From positions 124,001 through 188,000 of the forward strand of contig CAXXSW010000002.1 in NCBI GenBank assembly GCA_963677625.2: a DNA stretch of 64,000 nt. Direction: 5' to 3'. Position 1 is the stretch's first letter. The number at the start of each line of letters is the position of its first letter. The position numbers were made by a program, and so were the translations under genes. This DNA comes from UBA1351 sp963677625 (GTDB lineage Bacteria; Bacillota; Clostridia; Lachnospirales; Vallitaleaceae). Shown here piece after piece: positions 19,170 through 27,939 of the stretch. The notes beneath the pieces are model-generated. The model was not told where the DNA came from. It was given only the letters and a program-made list of their open reading frames with translations, and searched no databases.

Positions 19170-20907
19170 ATTGATTCATTTATTATATAAGATTAATGAT
19201 GTCCCTATTAGGCAAAAGTTTATTTGGATCTATATGGTTCTTTTTCTTGCGCCTATGTTGGTCATTATTATTTCAATCACTGTTCAGCTCAGAGATGAAA
19301 TATCTGCAAGGGAATCCAATATTCAGAATCAGACTATAAATAAGGTTTTAACAGATTTAGATTATATGATTGAGGGGTGTTATTCTATCGCAGTTGATAT
19401 ATCTGTCGATCAAAATCTTAATGAAGCCCTTGCTAAGGATTATGATAGTCCAAGTGATTATTTTGAGGCATATACGGAAGACCTAAAAGAAAAGACTTTT
19501 ATGTATGCGACTGGCTATAATAATGTTATCCGCGTTTCTATGTACGTAGATAACAATAATCTTCTTAATGGAGGAAATATTTACAAGCTGACAGATGAGG
19601 TCCGAAATTCCGACTGGATGAAGGCCTATTTAGAATCTGGAAAGAAATTGGCTACCCTTACATGGATGGAAAAAAATCCCAATATGGTTGGCTTCTATGA
19701 TAACCGTATTAGTATTGTTAGGAAGATGGATGAATTCACCCAACTACGAAAAGATATGTATACCCGTATAGATATTGAAGTAGATAAAATAAGTCAATTA
19801 ATGAAATCGGCTTATGGCATAGAGTTTGTTATGACTGATGAAGCTGGTCAAATTTTGGTTGACGCCTCTTCGGATTGGTTGTTGCCAAGTGATGAGAGAG
19901 AAATTTTCCAACCTCAAGTATATGAAGAAGCAAACAATGTCTACACCTATGAATATCCTTTACAAGATGGGACGATGTGGTATATGCATGCTATTGTTCC
20001 TAAGACTTCTTTAAATGATGTTATTAATCGTTATAGCGGCTTGTTTTTTCTATCCTTTGGTGGTAGTCTTCTTATTTCGGTAGTGGTTATCAGTGTTTTT
20101 TCAGGATCTTATAACAAACGGATTCAACTTTTAAGTAAACACATGAAAAAGGTAGAAAAAGGGGATTTTTTAACCATTGAAGGTGAGTATGGAAAAGATG
20201 AAATAGGAAGTTTGATGGAAGTCTTCAATAGGATGACTGAGCGGATTAATGACCTGGTCAATCAAGTACTGAAGTTTAAAATCAAAGAGAAAGATTTGCA
20301 ACTTCAATCTGTTAAAGCAGAACTGCAATTTCTCCAAAGTCAGATGGACCCTCATTTTCTTTTTAATACTTTGAATGCTATCTTGGTTGTCAGTAATAGA
20401 AAAGGCTATGATGAGATAACGGATATTATTAAATCCCTGTCAAGAACCTTAAGATATCTTATTGAATGGGATGACAGTTTAGTGGATCTTGAAAAGGAAG
20501 TTACCTTTATTAGGATGTATCTTGATATTGAAAAATTCCGATTTAGGGATAAGTTCGACTATGATATTCAGGTGGATGAGAGCCTTTTAAAGGCCCAGGT
20601 TCTTAAGTTGTCCATACAGCCATTTGTTGAAAATGCTTGTAAGCATGGGATTCAAGCTTCAAAAAACAATGGTTTCCTTCAGATTCATGTGTCTACTGAC
20701 GGAAGATATTTACTTATTTCAATTAAAGATAATGGAATAGGAATAAGTAAGGAAAAACTGGAGGATATCCTTAATTCAGATACAGCTAGTCATATTGGTA
20801 TAACAAATGTCAGACGAAGGCTGGAGTTGAACTATGAAGACTATGATTTCAATATTGTTAGTAGAGAAGAAGTTGGAACAGAGGTTATCTTAAAGATACC
20901 TATGTAG
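19159..20907 (+). CDS. YesM-like sensor histidine kinase
   Basis: About 582 residues from ATG 19159, which has GGGGGAA upstream; the longer reading from 19132 lies inside the regulator gene and lacks a ribosome site. First TM helix at about residues 20-45 (FIWIYMVLFLAPMLVIIISI), an extracellular dCache-like sensor (~46-290), second TM near 293-318 (LFFLSFGGSLLISVVVISVF), HAMP domain, then the His_kinase region with phosphoacceptor His in QMDPHFLFNTLNAIL and the HATPase domain (IQPFVENACKHGI, IKDNGIGI, GITNVRRRL). This is the 5TM-less, sugar-linked kinase class found beside LplABC transporters. It probably binds extracellular xylo- or aldouronic oligosaccharide directly or via the solute-binding protein. 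Confidence 0.92.
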   Translation: MKNKLIHLLYKINDVPIRQKFIWIYMVLFLAPMLVIIISITVQLRDEISARESNIQNQTINKVLTDLDYMIEGCYSIAVDISVDQNLNEALAKDYDSPSDYFEAYTEDLKEKTFMYATGYNNVIRVSMYVDNNNLLNGGNIYKLTDEVRNSDWMKAYLESGKKLATLTWMEKNPNMVGFYDNRISIVRKMDEFTQLRKDMYTRIDIEVDKISQLMKSAYGIEFVMTDEAGQILVDASSDWLLPSDEREIFQPQVYEEANNVYTYEYPLQDGTMWYMHAIVPKTSLNDVINRYSGLFFLSFGGSLLISVVVISVFSGSYNKRIQLLSKHMKKVEKGDFLTIEGEYGKDEIGSLMEVFNRMTERINDLVNQVLKFKIKEKDLQLQSVKAELQFLQSQMDPHFLFNTLNAILVVSNRKGYDEITDIIKSLSRTLRYLIEWDDSLVDLEKEVTFIRMYLDIEKFRFRDKFDYDIQVDESLLKAQVLKLSIQPFVENACKHGIQASKNNGFLQIHVSTDGRYLLISIKDNGIGISKEKLEDILNSDTASHIGITNVRRRLELNYEDYDFNIVSREEVGTEVILKIPM

Positions 20908-20920
20908 GAAGGGGATTAAT

Positions 20921-22429
20921 ATGAATAGATATATGCAGGGTTACCATGTATTAATCGTAGATGATGAACCTCATGTCCTTGAAGGTCTTAAAACCATGAT
21001 TGATTGGGAGGAACTCGAGTGTAGTAAACTTTATTTTTGTGAGTCTTCTGAAGAGGCAAAAAAGATTTTAAATAACAACACCATCGATCTTCTTATAACA
21101 GATATACGTTTACCTGGTGAAAGTGGACTAGATCTTATTGAGTCACTTAAGAGCCAGTATGAATCTATGAAGCTAGTGGTTATGAGTGGATACAGGGATT
21201 TTAAATATGTTAAAAGAGCTATGAATATAGGTGTTGATGGATATTTGATTAAACCGGTGTTTCAAGAAGATGCCTTTGATGTTTTAAGGCCTATTATTCA
21301 AGCCTTGAATAATCAAACTAGAAATCAAACCTATTCAGAAGAATCGGCCTTATTTATCATTAAAGACTATTTGGTCAATGATTGTAAATTAGGTAATCAA
21401 AAATCTAGCCTCATGGAATATATCGAAGCTAATGGTTATTACCTATTAGGCTGTTGGCATAGGGAAAAAGCATTCATTCACAGACAAATCCAGGAAATAA
21501 TGTATGAAGATACCCTAAAACCACAAGGGATTATTTTGTATGAAGATGATTATGGTGTGATCAGTTTGGTCAAAGAGGAACTCCGACCTAAATGGATAGA
21601 TTTACAATTTAAGTTTAATCATGAAATGGTATGTCAAGAAGGGGAGTTTGGAAAGTCTTTTGATCAATTGCGCACTTGGTTTGAAAGTTTTCGACATACC
21701 CTGCCAAATCTCTGTCATTATATGAAAGGAAATGATCTTTTTGATATGAGGATGCTTCGTCAGGATAGTTTTGTTAAAGAAGAGAAAGAGCTGCGAAAGC
21801 TATTTAAAAAAATTATCACAGAAGATGAAGGTGACTTGTTAGACATAGGTATAGAAAATTTCTTCTTTCTTTTAACGGAAAATGAATCTGAATTTGTATC
21901 TATAAAAAAACGATTTATGGACTTTTATTATCGCTTGATAAATGAAGTTGATTTCATTCTTCAGGATGATAATCATAGTGAGGAGATTCGAGTGATTCCA
22001 CAAAAACTGAATGAAGGGACGCTGGAAACCTTGCTTGTTTTTTTTGAAAATCGAATCTTGAAAATAATGGAAATCTCAAAAAAACAGAGAGGTAAGTGCA
22101 AAGAAAGTATTGTATGTCAGGTAGAAGAGTTGATGAAACAGGATTTATCCAACAATTTAACACTTACTGAAATGGCAAAAAAAGTTCATCTTCATCCTGC
22201 ATATTTGGGACAGAAATTAAGTGACAATTGGGGAGAGAGCTTTAAGCGGAGACTGAATCGCATGCGAATAGAGCAGGCTGTTAAGCTTTTACTTGATGAT
22301 AAGACACCTGTTGGAATAGAGTCCTGCGCTTACCAGGTAGGTTTTAAGAACTATTTGACTTTTCTTAAATATTTTAAATTATTCTACAAGACAACTCCTC
22401 GAAAATATATAGAAAATTATAGGAACTAA
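20921..22429 (+). CDS. Second YesN-like response regulator with AraC output domain
   Basis: 502 residues, starting 13 bases after the kinase with AGGAAGGGG as ribosome site. Receiver domain with HVLIVDDEPHVL, phosphoacceptor Asp61 in IDLLITDIRLPGESG, VVMSGYRDF and LIKPVFQ. C-terminal AraC-type HTH pair (LTLTEMAKKVHLHPAYLGQKLSDNWG and VGIESCAYQVGFKNYLTFLKYFK). It is clearly diverged from the regulator upstream of the kinase, so this is not a recent duplication. One kinase flanked by two regulators suggests branching of the signal to two promoters, or hetero-regulation; which one the kinase phosphorylates cannot be told from sequence. Confidence 0.9.
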   Translation: MNRYMQGYHVLIVDDEPHVLEGLKTMIDWEELECSKLYFCESSEEAKKILNNNTIDLLITDIRLPGESGLDLIESLKSQYESMKLVVMSGYRDFKYVKRAMNIGVDGYLIKPVFQEDAFDVLRPIIQALNNQTRNQTYSEESALFIIKDYLVNDCKLGNQKSSLMEYIEANGYYLLGCWHREKAFIHRQIQEIMYEDTLKPQGIILYEDDYGVISLVKEELRPKWIDLQFKFNHEMVCQEGEFGKSFDQLRTWFESFRHTLPNLCHYMKGNDLFDMRMLRQDSFVKEEKELRKLFKKIITEDEGDLLDIGIENFFFLLTENESEFVSIKKRFMDFYYRLINEVDFILQDDNHSEEIRVIPQKLNEGTLETLLVFFENRILKIMEISKKQRGKCKESIVCQVEELMKQDLSNNLTLTEMAKKVHLHPAYLGQKLSDNWGESFKRRLNRMRIEQAVKLLLDDKTPVGIESCAYQVGFKNYLTFLKYFKLFYKTTPRKYIENYRN

Positions 22430-22481
22430 AGTTTTTACGGATTATCCTTTAATTTGCTTCATTTCTTAAAAACAATTAGAG

Positions 22482-22500
22482 GCTACAATATTCTTGTAGC
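22482..22500 (+). promoter_or_regulatory. Hairpin in the solute-binding-protein leader
   Basis: GCTACAA (22482-22488) and TTGTAGC (22494-22500) form a 7-bp stem with a 5-base loop, followed by an A/T tract and then AGGAGGG before the start at 22531. It may be a weak terminator after the regulator gene or a 5' stabilising hairpin of the highly expressed binding-protein mRNA. Confidence 0.4.
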
Positions 22501-22530
22501 TATTATATATATTTATTTTAGGAGGGAAAC

Positions 22531-24249
22531 ATGAAAACAAAAAGAATAACATCTTTGTTATTGGCTATGATTTTAGTTTTGAGTTTGATTCTTAGCGGAT
22601 GTAATCCGAAGGAGACGGATTCTGATCAAGCATCTAATTCAGACGGCTCTAGCCAAAACACGGATACCAAAAAAGATGACAGTAAAGATGACACTAAAGA
22701 CGAAGAACCATATGTGTTTACTGTATTTATCGGTGACCCAAGACAGCAACCAACCAAAGACAACAAAATATATAAGATGATTGAAGATGAACTTAATGTT
22801 AAGTTTGAATTTGAATTTCTTGTTGGTGACTTAGACCAGAAACTTGGAGTCATGATAGCAGGTGGAGACTTCCCTGATCTTATTGACAGTGCTAACAGTT
22901 CTGAAAAAACAATCAATGCAGGTGCTTTAGTACCTCTTCAAGATTTTATTTCAGAAGATAAGACACCTAATTTGTGGAGACAATATGGTGACTATATGAA
23001 TAAAATGAAGGCAGAAGATGGAAATGTATATATCTTACCTAACTATGGTATGTACTACAATGACTATATCCAAACTTCATATAACGGACCAGCTTTCTGG
23101 CTTCAAAAGCAGCTTTTAGTAGATATGGATTACCCAGAAATCAAAACTCTTGATGACTACTTTGATGTTATTGCCGAGTATAAAGCTTCTCATCCAGAGG
23201 TAAATGGACAACCGACTGTTGGTTTTGAAATCCTTACATTTGACTGGAGAGCATTCACTATTAAAAATGCACCTGCTCAATTGAATGGTAATCCTAATGA
23301 CGGTGGTGTTATAGTTAATCCTGATACAGGTATTGCTCATATTTTTGCTAATAATACTGAAGAAGCTAAACCATATTATAAGAAACTTAATGAAGCTTAT
23401 CATGATGGTTTAATTGAAGCAGATACTTTCGTTCAAAACTATGATGAGTATATAGCTAGACTATCTACAGGTCGTGTACTTGGTATGTTTGACCAAGGTT
23501 GGCAATTCCAAACAGCGATTGATTCACTAGTATCACAAGGTCTTGACAAATATACATGGGTACCATTTGGTATTACATATGATGAGTCCATTAAACCTTG
23601 GTATCGTGATAGACCAATACCAAACTATAATAGAGGATTTGGTGTATCGATTGACTGTGATAATCCAGAGAAATACATTGAGGTTGCTGAAGCTTTACTT
23701 TCTGATAAATGGCAAAAAATCTTTACTTGGGGTATTGAAGGTGAAGACTACTTAGTTGATGAAGAAGGTATGTTCTATAGAACTCAAGAACAAAGAGATA
23801 ATGCAGAGGACGTAAACTGGAAACTAGCTAACAAAGCGGAAGCTCTTTACGCCAGCATACCAAAAATACAAGGTTTGTTTGATGATGGTAATGCAGCAGA
23901 TCCAGCATCACAACCTAAAGAGTACCAAGAAACCTTAAAGGATATCGACAAGCAAATCCTTGCAGGTTATGGACATGACTTTTATTCAGAATTCCTTGGT
24001 GAGGCACCTGAGAACAGAAAAGACTATCCAGCATGGCAAATTGCCTTGGGAGATGGTACTGAAGCAGCCATGGCAGATACAAACATGAGTGAACTTCAGG
24101 TTAAAAACCTTCCACCAATGATCTTAGGTCCTGTTGAAGACTTTGATGCAGCTTGGGAAGAATATTTAACGAAATATGATAGTGTAAATATTGAGGCTTA
24201 TTTAAAAGTTGTAAACGAAGGTCTTGAAAAACGCCGTAATGAGTGGTAA
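22531..24249 (+). CDS. Extracellular oligosaccharide-binding lipoprotein (LplA type)
   Basis: 572 residues; AGGAGGGAAAC precedes the ATG. The lipoprotein signal ends LILSGC with lipidated Cys24, followed by an Asp/Lys/Ser-rich tether. The mature part has the large type-I binding-protein fold of LplA-like proteins (MIAGGDFPDLIDS, FLVGDLDQKLG, GFEILTFDWRAF, ARLSTGRVLGMFDQGWQ). The family delivers oligosaccharides to LplB/LplC-type permeases; in characterised xylanolytic Paenibacillus loci the equivalent carries aldouronic acids, which fits the GH67 gene here. A hairpin terminator follows, so this gene is probably expressed above the permeases. Confidence 0.92.
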   Translation: MKTKRITSLLLAMILVLSLILSGCNPKETDSDQASNSDGSSQNTDTKKDDSKDDTKDEEPYVFTVFIGDPRQQPTKDNKIYKMIEDELNVKFEFEFLVGDLDQKLGVMIAGGDFPDLIDSANSSEKTINAGALVPLQDFISEDKTPNLWRQYGDYMNKMKAEDGNVYILPNYGMYYNDYIQTSYNGPAFWLQKQLLVDMDYPEIKTLDDYFDVIAEYKASHPEVNGQPTVGFEILTFDWRAFTIKNAPAQLNGNPNDGGVIVNPDTGIAHIFANNTEEAKPYYKKLNEAYHDGLIEADTFVQNYDEYIARLSTGRVLGMFDQGWQFQTAIDSLVSQGLDKYTWVPFGITYDESIKPWYRDRPIPNYNRGFGVSIDCDNPEKYIEVAEALLSDKWQKIFTWGIEGEDYLVDEEGMFYRTQEQRDNAEDVNWKLANKAEALYASIPKIQGLFDDGNAADPASQPKEYQETLKDIDKQILAGYGHDFYSEFLGEAPENRKDYPAWQIALGDGTEAAMADTNMSELQVKNLPPMILGPVEDFDAAWEEYLTKYDSVNIEAYLKVVNEGLEKRRNEW

Positions 24250-24270
24250 TTAGGACAGAAATGATCTTAT

Positions 24271-24300
24271 CAGCGGGGCTATAAGTCCCCGCTGTTTTTA
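24271..24300 (+). terminator. Terminator between binding protein and permeases
   Basis: The stem CAGCGGGG (24271-24278) pairs with CCCCGCTG (24287-24294), with an 8-base loop and TTTTTA after it. It lies 21 bases after the binding-protein stop, consistent with partial termination giving more binding protein than permease. Confidence 0.85.
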
Positions 24301-24360
24301 TAGACTTGCTTATAAACACCTTGTTTTTTAGAGTATCGGTCTTGGACTTATTAGGTGTTT

Positions 24361-24406
24361 TGTATCAGAGAAGAATTGCATGAGGATGAAAGTTTCCTCT
24401 GATACA
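24361..24406 (+). promoter_or_regulatory. Long-loop inverted repeat upstream of the permease genes
   Basis: TGTATCAGAG (24361-24370) is exactly complementary to CTCTGATACA (24397-24406) across 26 bases. The distance suits either an RNA stem-loop or a paired protein site. It is in the 267-base gap between the binding protein and the first permease, which also holds a short open frame (24432-24707) that I do not believe is a gene. Confidence 0.45.
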
Positions 24407-24516
24407 AAAACCGGAAATTAAGGGTTAAGTATTGAAACGCATATATAAACAGGTTCTGAATAATGAAAGGAGACCATCGGTAATTGTAACAACCTTAGCC
24501 GATGTACAGATAGATA

Positions 24517-25434
24517 ATGAAACAAATTACTTGGACACGGATAAAGAGACAAAAGGAATTGGTATTGATTTCCATACCCTTTGTTATCTACATATTTATC
24601 TTCGCTTATGTTCCTCTTTGGGGATGGTCAATGGCCTTCCAAGACTACAAACCAAAACCAGGTATGCATTTTTGGGATTATCCATTCGTTGGATTAAAAC
24701 ATTTTAAGTTGCTTTTTCTTGATGAAAGATTCTTGCGGGTTTTAAGAAACACCCTCGCTATGTCTACTTTAAACTTGATTTTAGGATTTACAACGGCTAT
24801 TGTCTTAGCTCTTTTGCTTAATGAAATCAAAAATGTTCTTTTTAAAAGAACGGTTCAAACAGTTTCTTACCTGCCTCATTTCCTTTCTTGGGTTATTGCT
24901 GCCGGTATTGTATCTATGGTTTTGGGAACCGACGGAATTATTAACGTCTTGTTGATGAAGTTTCATCTAGTTGATGAGCCTATACTTTGGTTAAGTAAGG
25001 GTAAATATTTCTGGGGAATCTTTAGTTTGTCCACAGTTTGGAAGGAACTAGGTTGGAATACAATTATTTACCTTGGTGCCATGACTGCTATTAATCCTGC
25101 CTTGTATGAAGCAGCTGAAGTCGATGGAGCTGGTAGACTTAAAAAAATGTGGCATGTCACTTTGCCTGGTATTCGACCAACGATTGTTATTTTGTTAATC
25201 CTTAGTGTCGGAAGAATTTTAGAGGCTGGATTTGAAGTGCAATATCTTTTAGGTAGAGGTATGACCATGGATTACGCAGAGACTATTGATCTGTTTGTTC
25301 TTAATTATGGTATAAAAATTGGTAACTACTCCTTGGCAACGGCAGCAGGTATCTTTAAAAGTGTTATCAGTATAAGCTTGATTTTTATGGCTAACGGTAT
25401 TTCCAAACGTCTTGGCCAGGAAAGACTTTTGTAG
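24517..25434 (+). CDS. LplB-type ABC transporter permease
   Basis: 305 residues with six predicted membrane helices, the first at about 18-38 (VLISIPFVIYIFIFAYVPLW). The permease EAA motif appears as EAAEVDGAGRLKKMWHVTLPGI at about residue 200, the contact to the ATPase. Typical family opening (RIKRQKELVLISIPFVIY then GWSMAFQDYKP). An in-frame TAG lies 6 bases upstream, so ATG 24517 is the earliest start, yet there is no Shine-Dalgarno sequence near it, which is odd for this genome. It forms the inner-membrane channel with the next gene. No ATPase gene is present; a shared MsmX/UgpC-like ATPase elsewhere is expected. Confidence 0.92.
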   Translation: MKQITWTRIKRQKELVLISIPFVIYIFIFAYVPLWGWSMAFQDYKPKPGMHFWDYPFVGLKHFKLLFLDERFLRVLRNTLAMSTLNLILGFTTAIVLALLLNEIKNVLFKRTVQTVSYLPHFLSWVIAAGIVSMVLGTDGIINVLLMKFHLVDEPILWLSKGKYFWGIFSLSTVWKELGWNTIIYLGAMTAINPALYEAAEVDGAGRLKKMWHVTLPGIRPTIVILLILSVGRILEAGFEVQYLLGRGMTMDYAETIDLFVLNYGIKIGNYSLATAAGIFKSVISISLIFMANGISKRLGQERLL

Positions 25435-25445
25435 GAGGTTTTGTC

Positions 25446-26348
25446 ATGAGAAAGAAAAAATTAGGAGATAAAATTTTCGATATTGTCAATGTAACCATTA
25501 TGCTTATATTGATGATTACGACCCTTTATCCTTTTATTAATACAATTGCTATATCATTAAACCCCGGCCTTGATACAGTTAGAGGTGGTATCTATCTTCT
25601 ACCAAGACAGATTACCCTAGAAAATTATCGAGCAGTTTTTGCTTCAGGAACTATCTTTCCCGCCTTCTTGGTATCAGTTTCCAGGACAGTATTATCCGTT
25701 GTTTTTGGTTTGTCATTGACAACATTATTAGCCTATATACTAAGCCGAAGAGATTTTGTGTTTAGAAAACCAATCACCATGCTATATGTCTTTACTATGT
25801 ATTTTAATGCAGGTATGATTCCTATTTTCTTCCTGATGAGAGGACTTGGATTGACCAATAACTTCTTTGTATATGTTATTCCGGGTATGGTTAATGCCTT
25901 TAATCTAATCGTTATTCGGACATATATTCTAGGCTTACCTGACAGTCTGGTAGAGAGTGCAAAAATTGATGGAGCATCTGAGATGCGTATTTACTTTTCT
26001 ATTATTATTCCTTTGGCTAAGCCTGTTTTGGCAACTATTGGACTCTTTATTGCAGTTGGCTCTTGGAATATGTGGTTTGATACTTTCCTTTATAACTCAT
26101 CTAAACAGGAACTTTCAACCCTACAGTATGAATTGATGAAACTTCTATCTTCATCCTTGAGAAATTCCTCATCAGGTTCTATGGCATCTGGTGGTGTTAA
26201 TGCAGATGCTGTTCAAGCTAATATGGTTACACCTATGTCTATTCGTGCAGCCATTACTATTGTAGCAGCTACACCAATACTGGTTGTATACCCATTCCTT
26301 CAGAAGCATTTTGTTAAAGGTTTGGTTATTGGATCCGTTAAGGGATAA
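25446..26348 (+). CDS. LplC/YtcP-type ABC transporter permease
   Basis: 300 residues, 11 bases after the first permease with GGAGG in the gap. Six membrane helices, the first at 17-35 (VTIMLILMITTLYPFINTIA). The EAA loop reads ESAKIDGASEMRIYFSIIIPLAKP near residue 180. Family landmarks: ISLNPGLDTVRGGIYLLPRQ and the C-terminal YPFLQKHFVKGLVIGSVKG, which is the diagnostic end of LplC/YtcP proteins. It pairs with the upstream permease for oligosaccharide uptake. A strong terminator follows at 26449. Confidence 0.93.
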   Translation: MRKKKLGDKIFDIVNVTIMLILMITTLYPFINTIAISLNPGLDTVRGGIYLLPRQITLENYRAVFASGTIFPAFLVSVSRTVLSVVFGLSLTTLLAYILSRRDFVFRKPITMLYVFTMYFNAGMIPIFFLMRGLGLTNNFFVYVIPGMVNAFNLIVIRTYILGLPDSLVESAKIDGASEMRIYFSIIIPLAKPVLATIGLFIAVGSWNMWFDTFLYNSSKQELSTLQYELMKLLSSSLRNSSSGSMASGGVNADAVQANMVTPMSIRAAITIVAATPILVVYPFLQKHFVKGLVIGSVKG

Positions 26349-26448
26349 TTTTAGGCTGATAAGTGAAGCTTAAAAACAGGAAATATAAGTGAACTTTCTG
26401 TATAAATGTTTTTATACAGAACTATGAGTTAGTTTAATTACATGTTAA

Positions 26449-26483
26449 AGATGGCTAGAGTTGTGAGCTCTAGCCATCTTTAT
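26449..26483 (+). terminator. Terminator ending the transport operon
   Basis: A 12-bp perfect stem (AGATGGCTAGAG 26449-26460, CTCTAGCCATCT 26468-26479) with a 7-base loop, followed by TTATATT. A second, 10-bp hairpin (TCTGTATAAA/TTTATACAGA, 26397-26420) precedes it without a U run. Confidence 0.82.
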
Positions 26484-26535
26484 ATTCATTTGATATAATA
26501 AGTATTAGAAAATTGGATAAACAGAGGAGGATATA

Positions 26536-27252
26536 ATGAACTACCTTAGTATTGCAAATAGTAGTGTTCTTTTTATTATGGCTGGTTTGGTCATTGTTTT
26601 TGTTATGGGGCAGTCGGTTTTTTTCCTCCGAATGGCTCTTAAAAGAGCAAAGGAACTAGGTATTAAAGCTGAAATTCTGAAGGAGACCATTCGGTCAAAT
26701 GCAGTATTTGCTATTGTTCCATCTGTACCGATTGTCATTGCCTTGATTGCTATTGCACCAGTTTTGGGAATACCTTTTTCCTGGATGCGCCTTTCTGTCA
26801 TTGGTTCTCAAAGCTATGAGTTAATAGCAGCAGGTATTGGTGCCAGTGCAATGGGGATTGAAAATCTTGGTGATCCTGGATATACAGGAGAAGTCTTTGT
26901 CAATTCCATGTGGGTTATGACCATTGGGATTATCTGGGGTTTGGTTTTGTGTCTCACACTTCTAAAGAAATATCAAGAGAGAATGAAAAGTGTAAAAAGA
27001 AAAGATTCTATATGGGCGGAATTGATGATTAATGCCTTGTTTTTTGGTATGCTGTCTGTTTTTCTTGGCAGGCCAATTGCAGCGGGAGGGTTATCCCTAT
27101 ATGTGATGATTTCATCAGGGCTTATCATGCTTATATTGAATTATTTAGGTAACCGTTTAAAACTCCAGTGGATTACAGATTTTGCCCTGTCCCTATCTAT
27201 GATTGGTGGTATGGGATTGGCTGTGCTTTATACAAACATTGGACTGGTATAG
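26536..27252 (+). CDS. Multi-pass membrane protein, DUF5058-like
   Basis: 238 residues with about six hydrophobic helices; AGAGGAGG lies just before the ATG. The opening MNYLSIANSSVLFIMAGLVI, the AIVPSVPIVIALIAIAPVLG segment and FSWMRLSVIGSQSYEL match my memory of the DUF5058 family. Molecular function is unknown, but members occur with a second small membrane protein and a peptidase, as here, which suggests a two-component transporter for a peptide or acylated amino acid. The stop codon overlaps the ribosome site of the next gene, so the three genes form an operon. Confidence 0.7.
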   Translation: MNYLSIANSSVLFIMAGLVIVFVMGQSVFFLRMALKRAKELGIKAEILKETIRSNAVFAIVPSVPIVIALIAIAPVLGIPFSWMRLSVIGSQSYELIAAGIGASAMGIENLGDPGYTGEVFVNSMWVMTIGIIWGLVLCLTLLKKYQERMKSVKRKDSIWAELMINALFFGMLSVFLGRPIAAGGLSLYVMISSGLIMLILNYLGNRLKLQWITDFALSLSMIGGMGLAVLYTNIGLV

Positions 27253-27264
27253 GAGGATATGATG

Positions 27265-27939
27265 ATGACATACGAAGACAAAGTACATCGAATTGGTCGC
27301 ATAACGACAGGTTTGGCCTTGGCCCTTCTTTTCCTTCCACCTACAGTTATCAGCTTATGGTTTAATATTTTCCCACCAGTTAAAAACTTGCTTATAGGAG
27401 TAGGAACCGTATGCATGGTTTATATTCCAATTGCAGTAGCAGAGTTTCTTACCTATACACCTATGTTAGGGGCATCCGCTTCGTATCTGGTTTTTGTTAC
27501 GGGAAATCTGACTAATTTAAAGATTCCCTGTGCTCTTACTGCCATGGAGAATGCAGGAGTGAAACCGCAGAGTGATGAAGGAGAGGTTATTGCAACTATA
27601 GCAGTTGCAGTGTCATCTATTGTGACTACTATTATTGTTTTCTTGGGGATGATTCTATTGGTTCCCCTGCAGCCAATATTGGAAGCAGATAGTCTTCAAC
27701 CGGCTTTCGTACAAATCCTTCCAGCACTTTTTGGTGGGCTTGCAGGCTATTGGATAATAAAAAAGTGGAAGTTAGCTATAGTTCCTATTACCTTGATTGT
27801 CCTCATATTCCTATTTTTGCCTATCCCAACCAATGTTGATGGAGCTCTAATTCCTCTTATGGGACTCTTATCTGTTTTGTCTGCCAGACTCTTATATAAA
27901 AGGGGATTCTTTGATGAAAAAAGGGGGGAAGAGTTATGA
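27265..27939 (+). CDS. Membrane protein, probable partner of the DUF5058-like protein
   Basis: About 224 residues. Three consecutive ATGs (27259, 27262, 27265) follow AGGAGG at 27251-27256; the third has the best spacing. Six or so membrane segments, for example VISLWFNIFPPVKNLLIGVG and IVTTIIVFLGMILLVPL. A conserved-looking segment ASYLVFVTGNLTNLKIPCAL sits between helices 2 and 3. I do not recognise a named family. Its tight coupling upstream (DUF5058-like) and downstream (ATGA overlap with the M20 peptidase) suggests that the two membrane proteins form one transporter feeding the peptidase. Confidence 0.65.
   Translation: MTYEDKVHRIGRITTGLALALLFLPPTVISLWFNIFPPVKNLLIGVGTVCMVYIPIAVAEFLTYTPMLGASASYLVFVTGNLTNLKIPCALTAMENAGVKPQSDEGEVIATIAVAVSSIVTTIIVFLGMILLVPLQPILEADSLQPAFVQILPALFGGLAGYWIIKKWKLAIVPITLIVLIFLFLPIPTNVDGALIPLMGLLSVLSARLLYKRGFFDEKRGEEL

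Noticed and set aside
24433..24450. Possible CcpA cre site (TTGAAACGCATATA) before the permease genes
   Set aside because: The central CG is one base out of register with the cre consensus and the right half does not match.
24432..24707. 91-codon open frame overlapping the first permease in another frame
   Set aside because: It starts at TTG without a proper ribosome site and its product has no recognisable pattern; the permease frame in the same bases carries clear family motifs.
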